This document shows, piece after piece, positions 53,402-63,948 of a DNA stretch of 64,000 nucleotides. Made by a program: the position numbers and the translations under genes. Every line of letters starts with the position of its first letter. Within the stretch, counting starts at the first letter, position 1. Under the pieces are notes generated by a model that saw only the letters and a list, made by a program, of their open reading frames with translations, made no database searches and was not told the DNA's origin. This DNA is from Cyanophora paradoxa. Its lineage: Eukaryota; Glaucocystophyceae; Cyanophorales; Cyanophoraceae. The DNA lies in contig QPMI01000252.1 of NCBI GenBank assembly GCA_004431415.1, positions 38,309 to 102,308 of the forward strand, given 5' to 3'.

Positions 53402-54825
53402 TCACTTGGAGGCGATGGCGGCCTGGAGCTGCCCCGGGGTGACCTCGGCGTCGGTCTGGACGGCGAAGCTGACGAGGCGGCCGACGGCGCGGCCGACGTG
53501 GCGCTGGACGTCGTGCTGCAGCTTCGCCCGGATGGACGGCTCCAGCAGCTCCACCAGCTTGTTCACCGTGCTCTGCACCACCTGCCCGCCCCAGCACGCT
53601 CGCGCGGGAGGGGGGGCCGGGCGGCGGGGGCGGGGCGGGCGGGCGGGCCTTGTTGGAGTGCTCGAGGGCGACCTGGAGGGGGGCGAAGCTGCAGCGGACC
53701 TGGAGCTTCTTCGCCTCGGGGTCCAGGCACCCCTGCCGCCCCCCGCTCGCCCCCAGGCGGGGGACGGGGGGCGGGGGGCCGGCCGGCGCACGTCGATGAA
53801 GAGCATGCCCGAGGAGGCGGTGATGCGCGCCCGGCCCGTCCCTGCCGCCCCCGCCCCGCCCCGCTCAGCTCCGCCCGGGGGCGCGGGGGCGGGGGGCGGG
53901 GGCGCACGGGCTTCGTCGAAGACGGCGCCGAGCCCGAGGGGCAGGTTCTCCAGCGCGAAGTCCGTTTCCGCGCGGAACGAGAGCCCCGTCACTGCCACCG
54001 CCCCGCCCCGCCCGCTGTCACCCGCCGCCCTCCAGCAGGGCCGGGCGGGGGCGGCACCGATGACGCGGAAGGAGTCGCCCTCCTGGTCGGTGAGGGGGCG
54101 CTGGAACTGGATGTCCTGGATGCGGATGTTGCGCAGCGCGATCTGCGCCTTCTTCTTCCGCAGCCGCTCGTCCCCCTCGTCCACGATCGGCGGCACGCCC
54201 TTCCCCTTCGCCGCCAGCTTCAGGTTCTTCAGCGTCAGCTCCTGCGGGGCCGCCGCCTGAGAGGGCGGGGGCGGGGGGCGGGGGGGCTGCGGGGGCCGGG
54301 CGGGGCGGGCCTGGCGGATCTCGGTGAGGGCGATGTGGCCCTCCATAGTCGTCAGGCCCTCCTCCGCCTGCAGGCGCACCGCCTTCAGCGCGATCCGCGG
54401 GCCCCCGCGCGGCTTCAGCGCCGCGTCGATCGCCCTCCCCCCTGGCCCCGCCCCGCCCGTGAGCTCGCGCTCGAGGCGCGGTCGAGCCGGCTGCATGCGG
54501 GGGCGCACCGCCGGCCTTCGTGGCGAGGTGTGCGAGGCCGGCGAGGCAGGGGAGCGGGAGGCAGCAGGCCCAGCGCCCGATCATCTGCATCCGCGCCTCC
54601 TTCCGCCTCTCCTCCTCCGTCTCCGGCGCCTTCAGCGGGTGCCGCGTCGCGAAGAAATCGTACGGCTTGTGCAGCGCCTGCTCCACCTGCGCCCGCGTGA
54701 GCAGCAGCCGCGCCAGGCCGCGGCGCCCGGACCTTCTTGTTGTGTTGCGCGCGGGCAACGCCCGCGGCGACGTACGCGGCGCCACCCGCTGCCGCGAGGC
54801 CGCCCACGATTGCGATCTCGGCCAT
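53402..54825 (-). CDS. Membrane-anchored protein of unknown function
   Basis: It starts with a short hydrophobic Ala/Gly-rich helix (MAEIAIVGGLAAAGGAAYVA), then LLLTRAQVEQALHKPYDFFA and TRHPLKAPETEEERRKEARM. The remainder is built of beta-strand-like segments (GGPRIALKAVRLQAEEGLTT, LTLKNLKLAAKGKGVPPIVD, IALRNIRIQDIQFQRPLTD, VAVTGLSFRAETDFALENLP, RARITASSGMLFIDV) and a C-terminal amphipathic helix (VVQSTVNKLVELLEPSIRAK) through VGRLVSFAVQTDAEVTPGQL, with TGA at 53404-53402. The alternating pattern suggests a tubular lipid-binding fold (SMP/BPI-like), but this is only a structural guess. Start ATG 54825. Confidence 0.55.
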
Positions 54826-55051
54826 TTCGGAGGCCCGCCCACTGGGCTGCTAGCCGCTGGGTCTGCGTTGAGTCGCCGCGCGTCGAGCTCCGGACCGGTC
54901 CAAGCGTTACACGAGCGGAGCCGCTGGGGATTCCGTCTTCTTTGCCCCTCTCGTTCGCCTTGCTCCGGCTGGTTGATGTCGACGCTGGGCCGGCAGCCGG
55001 GTTTGAGCGAAGGGCGCGTACCCGGCCGCGCCCGCTCGGCGCTCGCGCTGC
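54826..55051. promoter_or_regulatory. 226-bp divergent promoter region
   Basis: Gap between the unknown membrane-anchored protein gene (minus) and the LpxA gene (plus). Moderate GC content; no motif recognised. Confidence 0.35.
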
Positions 55052-56354
55052 ATGCTCCGGCTCGCGCGGCCAGCGAGGCGGCTGCTAAGCACGCGAGCGG
55101 ATCACGCGGCTGCGATCGTCTCGGAGAGCGCGCGCGTGGGCCGCGGGGTCGCCATCGGCTCGTACAGCATCATCGAAGACGGTCCGGCGCGCACGCCCCG
55201 GCCGCCGCGAGGCCTGATTGCGACCGCAGGCGTGTTCCTCGGCGACGGAGTTCGCGTCGGGACCGGCTGCGTGATCAGCGAGTACACGACGATCGGGGCC
55301 GGCACGACAGTCGGGGATGAGAGCTGCATCGGCTCCGAGCCGCAGGCGCGCCGCCGTCGATCATCGCGACTTTAGCTACGCTGACTCCGGCGCCCGCAGG
55401 ACCGCAAGTTCGCCGGCGAGGTGAGCACGCTGAGCGTGGGCGCGCGGTGCCGCATCGGGGCGCGCGTGACGATGAACCGGGGCACGCGGGTGAGCGCCCG
55501 CCGCGCCGTCGACGCCGTTGCGTTCGCCTGACGCGGGCGGGGGGGCAGGGCGGGGGCGGGGCGACAGTGGTGGAGGAGGAGGTGGAGGTGGGGGACGGGG
55601 CGCACGTCGCCCACGACTGCCGCGTGCGCCGCGGGGCGCGCCTCGGGCGGGACGCGCTGCTCGCCGGCCACGTCGACGTCGGCGAGGGCGCACGCCTCGG
55701 CGACCGCTCCGGCGTGCACCAGTTCCTCCGCCTCGGCCGCTGCGCCCGCGCCCTCCCCGGCACCGCCCTCGACGGGCACCTGGTGCCCTACGGCGTCGCC
55801 GGCGGGAACCGGGCGGCGCTGCTGGGGCTGGACCTGCCGCGCCTGCGCCGCGAGGGCGTGCCACGCCCCGACGCCCGCGAGCTCCTGCAGGCCCGCCCCC
55901 GCCCCGCCCCGCCCCGCGCAGCGCAGCGCAGCTCAGCGGGGCGCAGGCCTTCCGCTACCTCTTCCTCGCCACCCCCGCCAGCGCGCCCCCTTCGCCGCCC
56001 GGCCCCGCTGCTGGGCGCCCCCGCTGCCGCTGCCCCCGCGCCCGGCCCTCGCCGAACGCGTGGCGGAGCTGGAGGCGTGGCTGGCGGGGCGGGGGCGGGG
56101 GCCGGGGCGGGGCGGGGGAGCTGGTGCGGTTCGTGCGGGAGGTGCTGGACCCGGCGGGGCCCTGGAGCCGCCACGGCCTCTGCCTCCCCGCCGGCACCCG
56201 CGCCCCGAGCCGCACCCCGCCCTGGCTCCTCGCCCTCCAGCCCGCCCTCGCCCGCCGCACCGAGGCCCGCCGCCGCCGCCTCGGACTCCCGCACCCCGGC
56301 CCCGCCTCCGACCACGACAGGCAGCAGGACGGCCAGGGCAGGAACGAGAGGTAG
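55052..56354 (+). CDS. lpxA: UDP-GlcNAc O-acyltransferase (LpxA), hexapeptide-repeat
   Basis: The leader MLRLARPARRLLSTRADH looks mitochondrial (Arg-rich, R-x-L-S-T). Hexapeptide repeats follow: AAIVSESARVGRGVAIGSYS, GVFLGDGVRVGTGCVISEYT, GEVSTLSVGARCRIGARVTM with NRGT, then VEVGDGAHVAHDCRVRRGAR (H-V-A-H-D-C, the catalytic His region), DALLAGHVDVGEGARLGDRS, GVHQFLRLGRCARALPG, VPYGVAGGNRAALLGLDLPR and LRREGV, and a helical C-terminus ending at TAG 56352-56354. LpxA makes the first acylated intermediate of lipid A. Plants carry a mitochondrial version of this pathway. With KdsB at 29.5 kb it points to a retained lipid A/Kdo route. An intron uses a CAG|GCCCGC donor. Confidence 0.88.
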
Positions 56355-56473
56355 CTACAGGAGGCTAGGTGACAGATAATAGACAGGAAGAATTCGAAAA
56401 GAACAGGAAGGGTGGGCAGAGCTGGGGTGTGGATGGGGTGGGGTGGAAGAGAGGGCGCAGAGGGCGGGGCCGG

Positions 56474-57445
56474 CTAAGATGGCGGGGCGGGCGGGAGAAG
56501 GTCGGAGGCGAGCTGGGCGAGGAGGGCCGGGGCGAGCCCCGCTGAGTGGAGGTACGCCTCGTGCTCGCACGCCACCTGCACCGTCCCCGCCCGCCCCGCC
56601 CCCGCCCCCGCCCCAGCCGCCTCCCGCAGGGCCCCCGCCTGGGCCTCGTTGAGGGGGAAGCGGAGGAAGTGCATGGCGCTGGTCTGCGCGGTGCGGGCGA
56701 CGCCGCGCAGGGGCGTGCCCCGGTCGTCCACCGGCTCCCCGCGCACGGCCTCGGGCCCCACGCGCAGCACGAAGGCCCGCTCGACGCCGAGCAGCCTCTG
56801 CAGCGCCGCCCGCCGCCGCCGCGCGTCCTCGATCCCAAACATCAGCATCGCCGAGAGCGAGCGCCCGTCTGGCACCAGCGGCCCGTAGGCCCGGATGTCC
56901 GCCTGGATCTGTCGAAGGGAGGCGCGCTGCGGCTTAGCCGCCCGCGGCCGCGGCCGCGCCCGGCGCACCTGGTCGGGCCCCGCGCGGAGGACGTACTGCA
57001 TCTCGTGCGCCTGCATCCACATCAGGTCGTAGTTGAGGAAGGTGAGGCTCGCGTAGGGGCCAATCTGCGCCCCGCCGCAGCCGCGCGCGCGCGCGTATGA
57101 GCGTCAGCTTGAGTCGCAAGGTACCGACCTGCAGGCGCAGGCTAGGACGCGCGCCCAGCGCGCGCGCACGCTGCGCACCTCCACGCGTCTGGAGTTCTTC
57201 ATGCGCGTCCTCAACGCCTGGAGCGGGCCGCGCAGCGGCGCGTAGTCCTGCATCGCCAGGAAGTGCTCGGTTCGAAGCTCGCGCGCCTCGCCGAAGAAAA
57301 CCGACGGCGGGCAGTCCGGCCCCAGGCGCGCCGGCTGTGGCGCTCCCGAAGGATCGCGTGTCGTGACGGCGCTCAGCTCGCGAAGCGGCCTGGGCGGCGC
57401 GCGCGGCCGGGCCGCCGCCAGGTGCCTAGGGAGCGCCCGCTGCAT
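56474..57445 (-). CDS. DUF3501-family protein with organelle leader
   Basis: The start [20 protein letters not shown] is Arg/Ala-rich, like a mitochondrial presequence. The domain shows the DUF3501 layout: EHFLAMQDYAPLRGPLQALR, TRMKNSRRVEV, IGPYASLTFLNYDLMWMQAH, EMQYVLRAG, IQADIRAYGPLVPDGRSLSA, MLMFGIEDARRRRAALQRLL, GVERAFVLRVG and SAMHFLRFPLNEAQAGALRE, ending at TAG 56476-56474. DUF3501 is mostly known from proteobacteria, often near rubrerythrin or iron-sulfur proteins, and its reaction is unknown. A eukaryotic copy with a targeting leader suggests transfer from a bacterium or the organelle ancestor. Confidence 0.75.
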
Positions 57446-57661
57446 CGATTACGACAAAATCGACCCCGCGTACCCCTGCGAACAGCGCTCTCGGCCGTTC
57501 TTTTCCCGTCGTTGCGGATCGCGCAGGCGCCGATCCCGACTGGTCCAGTAGCGGCGCGGTGGCGGGCGGCCGCGCCCCCGCCCGCATTCCGGCAGGACAG
57601 GTCTTCGCGCCTGCCGCGTCGACGCCGGACATTCACCCTCGCTCCGTGCATTGGCTTCGCG
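57446..57661. promoter_or_regulatory. 216-bp divergent promoter region
   Basis: Gap between the DUF3501 gene (minus) and the AUR1-like gene (plus). ATCGATTACGACAAAATCG near 57445-57463 is an AT-richer patch with an inverted TCGATT/AATCG motif. Confidence 0.35.
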
Positions 57662-59907
57662 ATGTTGTTGACGCTCGTTGTCCTCCTCGTCGGCGCCGGC
57701 GCTGCAGAGGCGCTCGGCGCTCGGCGCGAGCGCTTGGGGGCCATGGCAGCGCTCCGCGCCGGCGACGAGGCGAGCCCCTCGTCCGCATTATCTTCGTCGA
57801 GCGCGACGCCGTCGACCAAGTTCACGGCCCTTCTGTTCGAGCCTCCGCGGCCGGCGAGCGAGACTCTAGCCTCGCGGATGCTCTCTTTGCTCCGCAGCGC
57901 GTCGTTCTTCATCGCTGCCCTTGTGCTGGGCGTGCTGAACCTCCCCGATGTTGCGCGGGCGGTGGCCACGGCGGTCTCTGTCGTGGTCTGCCTGCGGGAC
58001 CCCCGGAGTCTTGAGGTGGTCCGCTACACTTCGTTCGTCGTCGCCTACCTCGTCTCGTGCGTGTTCCGCGGCGCCCCGGCGGTATGCTGCCTTCTCTTAC
58101 GATCCCCCGGCGCAGCTTCCACGGGCAGAAGGAGGTGCCGGCCGAGCTGCGGCCGCCCGTCGTCGCCGACGTCCTCCCCGCCTGGGACCGGCAGCTCCTC
58201 AACGCGCGCCCCGCCCCTCCCCGGCACCGCCCCGCGCACCGCGGGGCCGCGAGCCGCCCTGTGCGCAGGGGCGCAGCGCGGACGAGATCTTCGCCGCCTC
58301 GAGCCACCCGGCCCTGGACGCCCTCTCCGCCGTCCCCTACGGCGCCCGCCCCCCGCGCGCCCCGCCCGCGCCTCGTCCAGGAGCCTGACGGGGGAGCGGG
58401 GGCGCAGGCATCCTCCACTACCTCTCCCCCTTCGTCTTCATCCTCTGGCTCTACCGCGTCAACCGCCCGGCCCTCAAGGCCCGCCCCCCGCCCCCCCGCC
58501 CCGCCCCGCGCTACCTCGGCCCGACGCGGGGCCAGCTGGCGGTGCGGGCGTTCGGGTGCATGAACCTCGCCTCCGTCGGCGTCCAGTTCCTCTTCCCCAC
58601 CGCGCCCCCCTGGACCCGCGTCCGCCCCGCCCCGCCCCGCGTCCGCCCCGCGGGGCCTGACCGCGGCGCTCGGCGCAGGACCTCTTCGGCCCCGGGGCCG
58701 AGCTCAGCTACGACACCCCGGGGTGCGCCCCCACGCGCGCCCCGCCTGCCCCGCCGGGCCGGGGTGCCCCCGGGCCGAGGGGGGCGGGCAGGTACGCGGC
58801 GGGGCTGCTGCGGTTCGACGAGGTGCTGCACGCCGCCCTCGGCCTCCGCCTCTTCGGGCCCATGTTCGAGTCCTCCCCCCTCGTCTTCGGCTCCTGGGTG
58901 CCCCCCCTCCCCTTTCCCCGCTCGAGGCGCCCCGGCGGGTGCGAGGGGGCGGCAGCCGTCGATGCACTGCGCGTGGCCGCTCTTCTTCGCCCTCTTCGGC
59001 GGCGCCGTCCGCCGCGCCTCCCTGCTCCTCTTCCTGCCCCACACCCTCTGGGTCGCCTGGTCCGCCCACGCCCCGCCCCGCCCCGCCCGCCCCGCCGCGC
59101 GCCGCGCCCCTCACCTCCCGCTCTCCGCAGGGCCGTGATGTACCTCAAGGCAGGCCGCGCCCCGCCCCCGCTCGCCCCCCGCCTGGGGCGCTGAGGGCGG
59201 GCAGCACCACTGGCTGGTGGACGTGCTGGGCGGCTTCGGCGCCGCCCTCGCCACCTACCTCCTCGCCCGCCCCGCCTACCTCCCCGCCGCCCGCCTCCGG
59301 CCCCGCTCCAGGTGCCACCCCGCGCCGCCCGCCGTGCTGGGGCAGGAGGCCCCCGAGCGCCGGCCGCAGGGCCGCGCGGGACGCCGGCTTTGAGCCCCTC
59401 GCCTCCTGCGGCAGCGCCCCCGTCGCCCCTGCGGAGGGGGCGAGGGCGGAGGGGCGGCGGGCGGCCCCGCGGCGCCCGCTCGGCGGCATCCTGCGCCGCG
59501 CCGCCGCCCTCCTCGCCCGCCGCCGCCCCGCCCCGCCCCGGCCCTCGGTTGCCGCGGAGGCGCCCGGGGTGCGGGACGGTGGGCGGACGGGGCGGCGGCG
59601 TACGTTTCCGACCCCGAGGGGTACGAGCTCCGCGAGGAGGGCGCCGCCGGTGCGCCCCGCCCCGCCTGGCCCCGCCGCCCCTCGCGGTGCGATGAAAGCG
59701 CGGCAGGCCCGGGGGGCCGGGGCGGAGGGCCTGGGGGCGGGGCAGGGGCCGCCGGAGCCCGGCTGCGGCGGCTGCCGGACGCCGAGCGGGAGGACCGCCG
59801 GCACGGGCCTCGAGATGCGGGCCCTCCCCGCGGCCCCGCCCCGCCCCGGCCCCGCCCGCCTCCCCGCCCCACCCGCCCCCGCACCCCGGCCCCGCCACCC
59901 GCGCTAA
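57662..59907 (+). CDS. AUR1-like PAP2-family enzyme (inositol phosphorylceramide synthase-like)
   Basis: Multi-pass membrane protein. The N-terminus MLLTLVVLLVGAGAAEALGA is hydrophobic. Exons give PAELRPPVVADVLPAWDRQL, DEIFAASSHPALDALSAVPY, GILHYLSPFVFILWLYRVN, FGCMNLASVGVQFLFPTAPP and RFDEVLHAALGLRLFGPMFE. Next is SSPLVFGSWV with PSMHCAWPLFFALFGG (P-S-x-H motif), HTLWVAWSAVMYLK and HHWLVDVLGGF (H-x3-D motif). These two motifs and the FGPMFESSP segment match the AUR1/PAP2 branch that transfers inositol phosphate to ceramide in the Golgi. The C-terminal tail (YVSDPEGYELREEGAA and Arg/Pro-rich sequence to TAA 59905-59907) is poorly resolved. Catalytic His and Asp are present, so activity is expected; the substrate is inferred. 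Confidence 0.8.
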
Positions 59908-60357
59908 GCTCTCCAGATCCGGCGCGTTCTAGCTAGCTATGCTCCAGCTTCAGTCAGCTGCAGCGGGCGGCCCGGCCCGCGTGCAGCGCCATCCTAAAGC
60001 GCCCCATGCGGCCGCCGTTGACCTGTACAGTAATCTATTATATCATTTTGATGAGAGCGTAGCGCATGCATGCGCCGGATCGCCAGGTGACCGTGCGGGC
60101 GAAACCCCCCTCGCCGGATTCGAAGCAACAGGCGCAAGCGTCAGAATGAGGGCACCGCTCCTAGCCATGGCTCGGGGGCCAGCGCCCTTATCTCATCGGT
60201 GCGTGGCCGGCCGGTCGTGTTTTGGCGCTTTCGCGCCCTCCTCGCGCCCGGCCGTGCGGTCACAGCTGCAGCTGGCCGCTGTCCGAAGTGGTCCAGAGCT
60301 GGCAGTCCATTCAACTCGAGCTCGTGCTGTCTTGCCAGTGCGCTTCGCCCGCAGATC
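59908..60357. other. Intergenic stretch before the Cys/His-rich gene
   Basis: 450 bp of mixed composition. Open frames here show no conserved motif. AGCTAGCTATGCTCC near 59934 is another CTAG border motif. Confidence 0.5.
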
Positions 60358-62630
60358 ATGGAGGCTCCACTGCGCAACCGCTGCCGCCCGCGGGAGCTGC
60401 TGGATCGGCAGGAGCTCGACCGAGTCAAGCGGCGGCGTGAGCGCTAGCGCTAGCGCTCTCCCTCGCTCGCCTCGACCTCCTGATCGGGGGCGCAGTCCTC
60501 GACGCGCGCACGGAGCTCGCGGAGTGCTGGACGGAGCTCGCCGACTGCAGCTCGGACGCTGCGCACGAGTACGCGTGCGGGAGAGCCCGCGTTGGTGTTC
60601 TCCTCGACCCGTCAGAGCCGCCAGCGGTCTACCACGTCGGCTGCCAGGTGCGCAGCTGCTCGGTCATCGCGCGCATGCGGATCCTGCCCGCATTGCCGAA
60701 GACCCACGCGGCTGATTTGCAGCCGCTTGGGGGAACTGTCTGCGGTCACGAAGCAAGCGGGACTGACAGTGACCGCGTTCGTCTCTCGCTCCCGGCGTGC
60801 GCCTTCTGCGTGAGCCACACGCAGACCCGCATCGTGCGCACGCGCCACGCGCGCGCGAGCCGAGTCGCCGCGCCGTCTGACGTCGCCTCGCCGGCGGAAG
60901 GGCGCGGGGGAGTGGGAGGCGGCGCTGGAAGAGGGTGCCGGCGGGGCGCGCTGGGCGCGGGGGCTCGGGGAGGCGCAGCGGCGCATGGCGGTGCACGCCT
61001 CGCCGTTCGGGGCCGAGTACCACACGCCGCACTGCCCGGACATCGCCGCCGCGCCCGTCCTCCTCGGCCCCCTCCCCGCCTCCGAGGCCGCACGCCTCGG
61101 CTTCGCGCCGTGTCCCCGGTGCGACGCGCCGTCGCCGGCGACCCCGCCATGCCACCCGCAAAGGCTGAGCCGACCCGCGCAGCTGCCTGAGGCCGGGGCG
61201 GGGGTCAGCGAGCCGGCGCCTTCGCCCGAGCCGGCGGCGGCGCGGGCGCTCGAGGCGCGGCAGCGCGCGCTGCTCGCCCCGCTGGGGCCCGCCCCTCCCG
61301 GGGCCCTCCCCCGGCGCCCCTGCTCGCCCTCGAGCTCCTCGCCGCGCTGCCCGGCGCCCCGCCGGCCCCGCACGCCGAGGCGCGGGGACGGCGCGGGGCC
61401 GCCTGGCCCTGCGCGAGTGCGCCCTGCTCGCCCCGGCGGCGCTGGGCCCCCCGCCCGCTTCCACTTCGACGCGGCCTGCCCCCTCCTCCGCCCCGCCGGC
61501 CCGCCCCTCCTCCTCGCCCCCTGCCCCACGCCGCCTTCGCCCCGCGCCTCCTCATCGCCCCGGTGCGGCCGCTCCTCCCGCTCCCGTCGCCTGGGGAGCG
61601 GGGCTGATGGCGGGGCGCAGCGGCTGCGGGCGCTCGAGGGCCGCTTCCGGCGGGCGGAGCGGCGGGCGGAGCGGGGGCGCCTGCGCGGGGCCCTCCACCG
61701 CTGGCGCGACGCCTCCCGCGCGATGGTCCCCGTCCCCCGCCCCGCGCCCCCGCCGCCCCTGAGGCCCCCGCAGGCCCTCTCCCGCCCCGCCCGCCTCCCG
61801 TCCAGCGTCGACGCCATCCCGCGGGGCCTCGTGCGCCCCGGCGGGTGCCCGCGGGGCTCCCGGGCCGGGGCGACGGGCGGGCAGGGGGCGGCGGGGCTGT
61901 GGAGCGGGGCGGCGGAGCCGGCGGAGGCGGGCTGGCTGCCGGCCGGCGCCTGGCCCGAGCACCTCCCCTTCGCCTCCTTCTTCCGGCCCCTCGCCCGCAT
62001 CCCCATCCCCGGACCCGCCCTCGCCCTCGCCCCGTCCGCCCTCTCCGCCCTAGCCGCCGCGGCTCTCGGCTGGGCCGCCGCCGCGCACGACGGCGCCCCG
62101 GGAAACTGGGACTGCAGCGCCGGCCTCTTCGCCCGCCTGCCCCGCCGCCCCGGCGCGCCCTGGGGCGGGCCCTCCTGCGGGGTGCCTTCCGGGGCGCGGG
62201 CTGCGGGTGGCGGCGGTGCAGGCGGCGCTGGGGCTGGAGCTGGTGGCGGGGCAGCGGGTGGCAGGGCGGGCCGGCTTCCTCGCCTGCGGCCCGCCGGCGC
62301 CCTCCACCTCCTCGAGCTCTCCGCCGGGGGCCCCGAGCCGCCCTTCAAGGCCGCCCTCGTCCGCCTCGTGCTCCTCGCCGCCTGCGTCCGCGCCGCCCAG
62401 CCCGGCGGCGGGGCCGCCGGCGCCCCCGCGTGCGAGCTGCTGCACGTGGAGGCGGAGGCGGAGGGCGGGGGGGCCCCGGGGCGACCCTCTGGCGCCTCGA
62501 CCTCTGCCCCGACGCCCTCAAGAGCCTCGCCACGGGCCGCTGCGGGCCCCGCCTCGCCGCCGCCGAGCCCCTCCTCGCCGCCGCCCTCTTCCCCGCCCCG
62601 CCCCCGCCCCGCTGGGCCCCCGAGCCCTAG
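60358..62630 (+). CDS. Hypothetical protein with two Y-H-x3-C...P-x-C-x2-C modules
   Basis: Start MEAPLRNRCRPRELLDRQEL; a GTGAGC intron joins it to LLDARTELAECWTELADCSS. Two similar Cys/His modules follow. Module 1 is YHVGCQPLGGTVCGHEASG to LPACAFC; module 2 is YHTPHCPDIAAAPVLLGP to GFAPCPRC. Each has Tyr-His, a Cys a few residues later, and a C-x2-C pair about 20-30 residues downstream, as in Ada-like or treble-clef zinc sites. The rest is Ala/Pro/Arg-rich with helical parts (LRALEGRFRRAERRAERGRL, HLLELSAGGPEPPFKAALVR, LWRLDLCPDALKSLATGRCG), ending at TAG 62628-62630. No orthologue recognised. Several exon borders in 61200-62500 remain unclear. Confidence 0.55.
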
Positions 62631-62707
62631 CCCCGCCCCCGTCCTCTGCGCAGCGCAAGTGGATGTGAAAAAGAAAGCGCTCCGCCAGCTGCAGCGCGGG
62701 GGCGGGC

Positions 62708-63509
62708 CTAGGGCCTGGCGGCGGCTGCGGGGGCGGGCGTGGCGGGGGCGGCGGGGGCGGGGCCGGGGCCGGCGTCGGGGTCCTCCTTGACCTCGTTGCC
62801 GTCGTCGTCGAGGTCGACCTCCTCGAACTCGTCGCCGCGGTGCACGTCGAGGATCGGGTCGTGCTCCAGCCGCTCGATCTCCGCCAGCGCGTCCTCCTCC
62901 TCCTCCTCCTCGTACTCCTCCTCGTCGTCCTCCTCCCCCTCCTCCCCCTCCTCCTCCTCCTCGAGCTCGCCCTCCTCGGCCTCGGCCGCCGCCAGCCCCG
63001 CCTCCTCCTCCTCCTCCTCCTCGCCCTCCTCGTGGGCGGGCCACTCGGCGGCGAGCTCGGCGCCGACGCGGTCGGGGTCGAGCGGGAGCGCGGCGTCGGC
63101 GGGCTGCGGCTGGAAGTACCACTGGAGGTCCGAGGCGGAGAGGGCCTCGAGGGCGGCCGGCTTCCACGCCGGCTTGCGGTCCTTGTCGACGAGCTGCGCC
63201 CGCACGCCCTCGTAGAAGTCGTCCCGCTTCATGAAGCGCTGCGCCAGGCGGAACTCGCGCTCCACGCACTCCTCCATGCTCAGCTGCTGCCCGCGCGCCT
63301 CGAGCAGCGCCCGCATGGTGACCTTGACGGCCGTCGGGCTCATCCGGCGGAGGGCCTGGGCGGTGGCGTCGCCCCACGCGCTGTTGAGCTTGGCGAGGCG
63401 CTGGAGGATCTCCTCCACCGTCCCCGCCGAGAAGGTCTCCCGCACCAGCTCCACCAGCTCGTCGAACGCCGCGTCCTCCTCTGCGCACCGTCGCACTCAG
63501 CGGGGGCCG

Positions 63510-63540
<31 letters not shown>

Positions 63541-63670
63541 GGGCGGGGGCGGGGCGGGGCGGGCCCTCGGCGGGGTGCGGCTCCTGGCTCATCTCGAGGA
63601 TGCGCTCAACGATGGCCGGCTCCGCCGACCGCGCCGCCCCAAACTGCACCTGCAGGTGCCACAGCCGCGA
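62708..63670 (-). CDS. 3-hydroxyisobutyryl-CoA hydrolase-like protein, C-terminal part with acidic tail
   Basis: The visible part matches the C-terminal region of HIBCH: VERILEMSQEPHPAE / EDAAFDELVELVRETFSAGT / VEEILQRLAKLN, ALRRMSPTAVKVTMRALLEA, EFRLAQRFMKRDDFYEGVRA, QLVDKDRKPAWKPAALEAL and DLQWYFQP. An unusual tail of about 100 residues is dominated by Glu and Asp and ends at TAG 62710-62708. The enoyl-CoA hydratase-fold core that should precede it is not visible upstream to the window edge, where a 122-bp tandem repeat lies, so the gene is either truncated, broken, or continues past position 64000 behind a long intron. Intron 63481-63564 has a GC donor (GAGG|GCCCGC) and a 27-base poly-C tract. 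Confidence 0.7.
63512..63538 (-). repeat. 27-base poly-G run, a poly-C tract inside an intron
   Basis: In the sense of the hydrolase-like gene this is a poly-C stretch within the 84-nt intron 63481-63564, upstream of the branch motif GCTGAG and the acceptor GTGCGCAG. Confidence 0.85.
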
Positions 63671-63762
63671 CTGCGCCCCGCCCCCGCGTCGGCGGCCCCG
63701 CGCGGCGGAGCGGGCGGGGCGGGGAGGAAAGGGGGCAGGGCGCGGATGAAAAGGGGCGGTGC

Positions 63763-63948
63763 CTCAGATTTAAAAAGCTCGTGTGTGTTGTTGTTCAATC
63801 ACGTGGTCATCGAAACGTCGCATCATGGGCACGGGAGACGGGAAGAGCGAAAGATGTAAATTGAAGAGGGCGAGCTGGGCCGAGCTCAGATTTAAAAAGC
63901 TCGTGTGTGTTGTTGTTCAATCACGTGGTCATCGAAACGTCGCATCAT
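63763..63948. repeat. Two exact 64-bp direct repeats with a 122-bp period
   Basis: Bases 63763-63826 and 63885-63948 are identical (CTCAGATTTAAAAAGCTCGT...). The repeat is AT-richer than the genes and includes TTGTTGTTCAATCACGTGGT. It is the last notable feature before the window ends in a GA-rich tract (GAGAGAGAGAGA). Confidence 0.9.
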
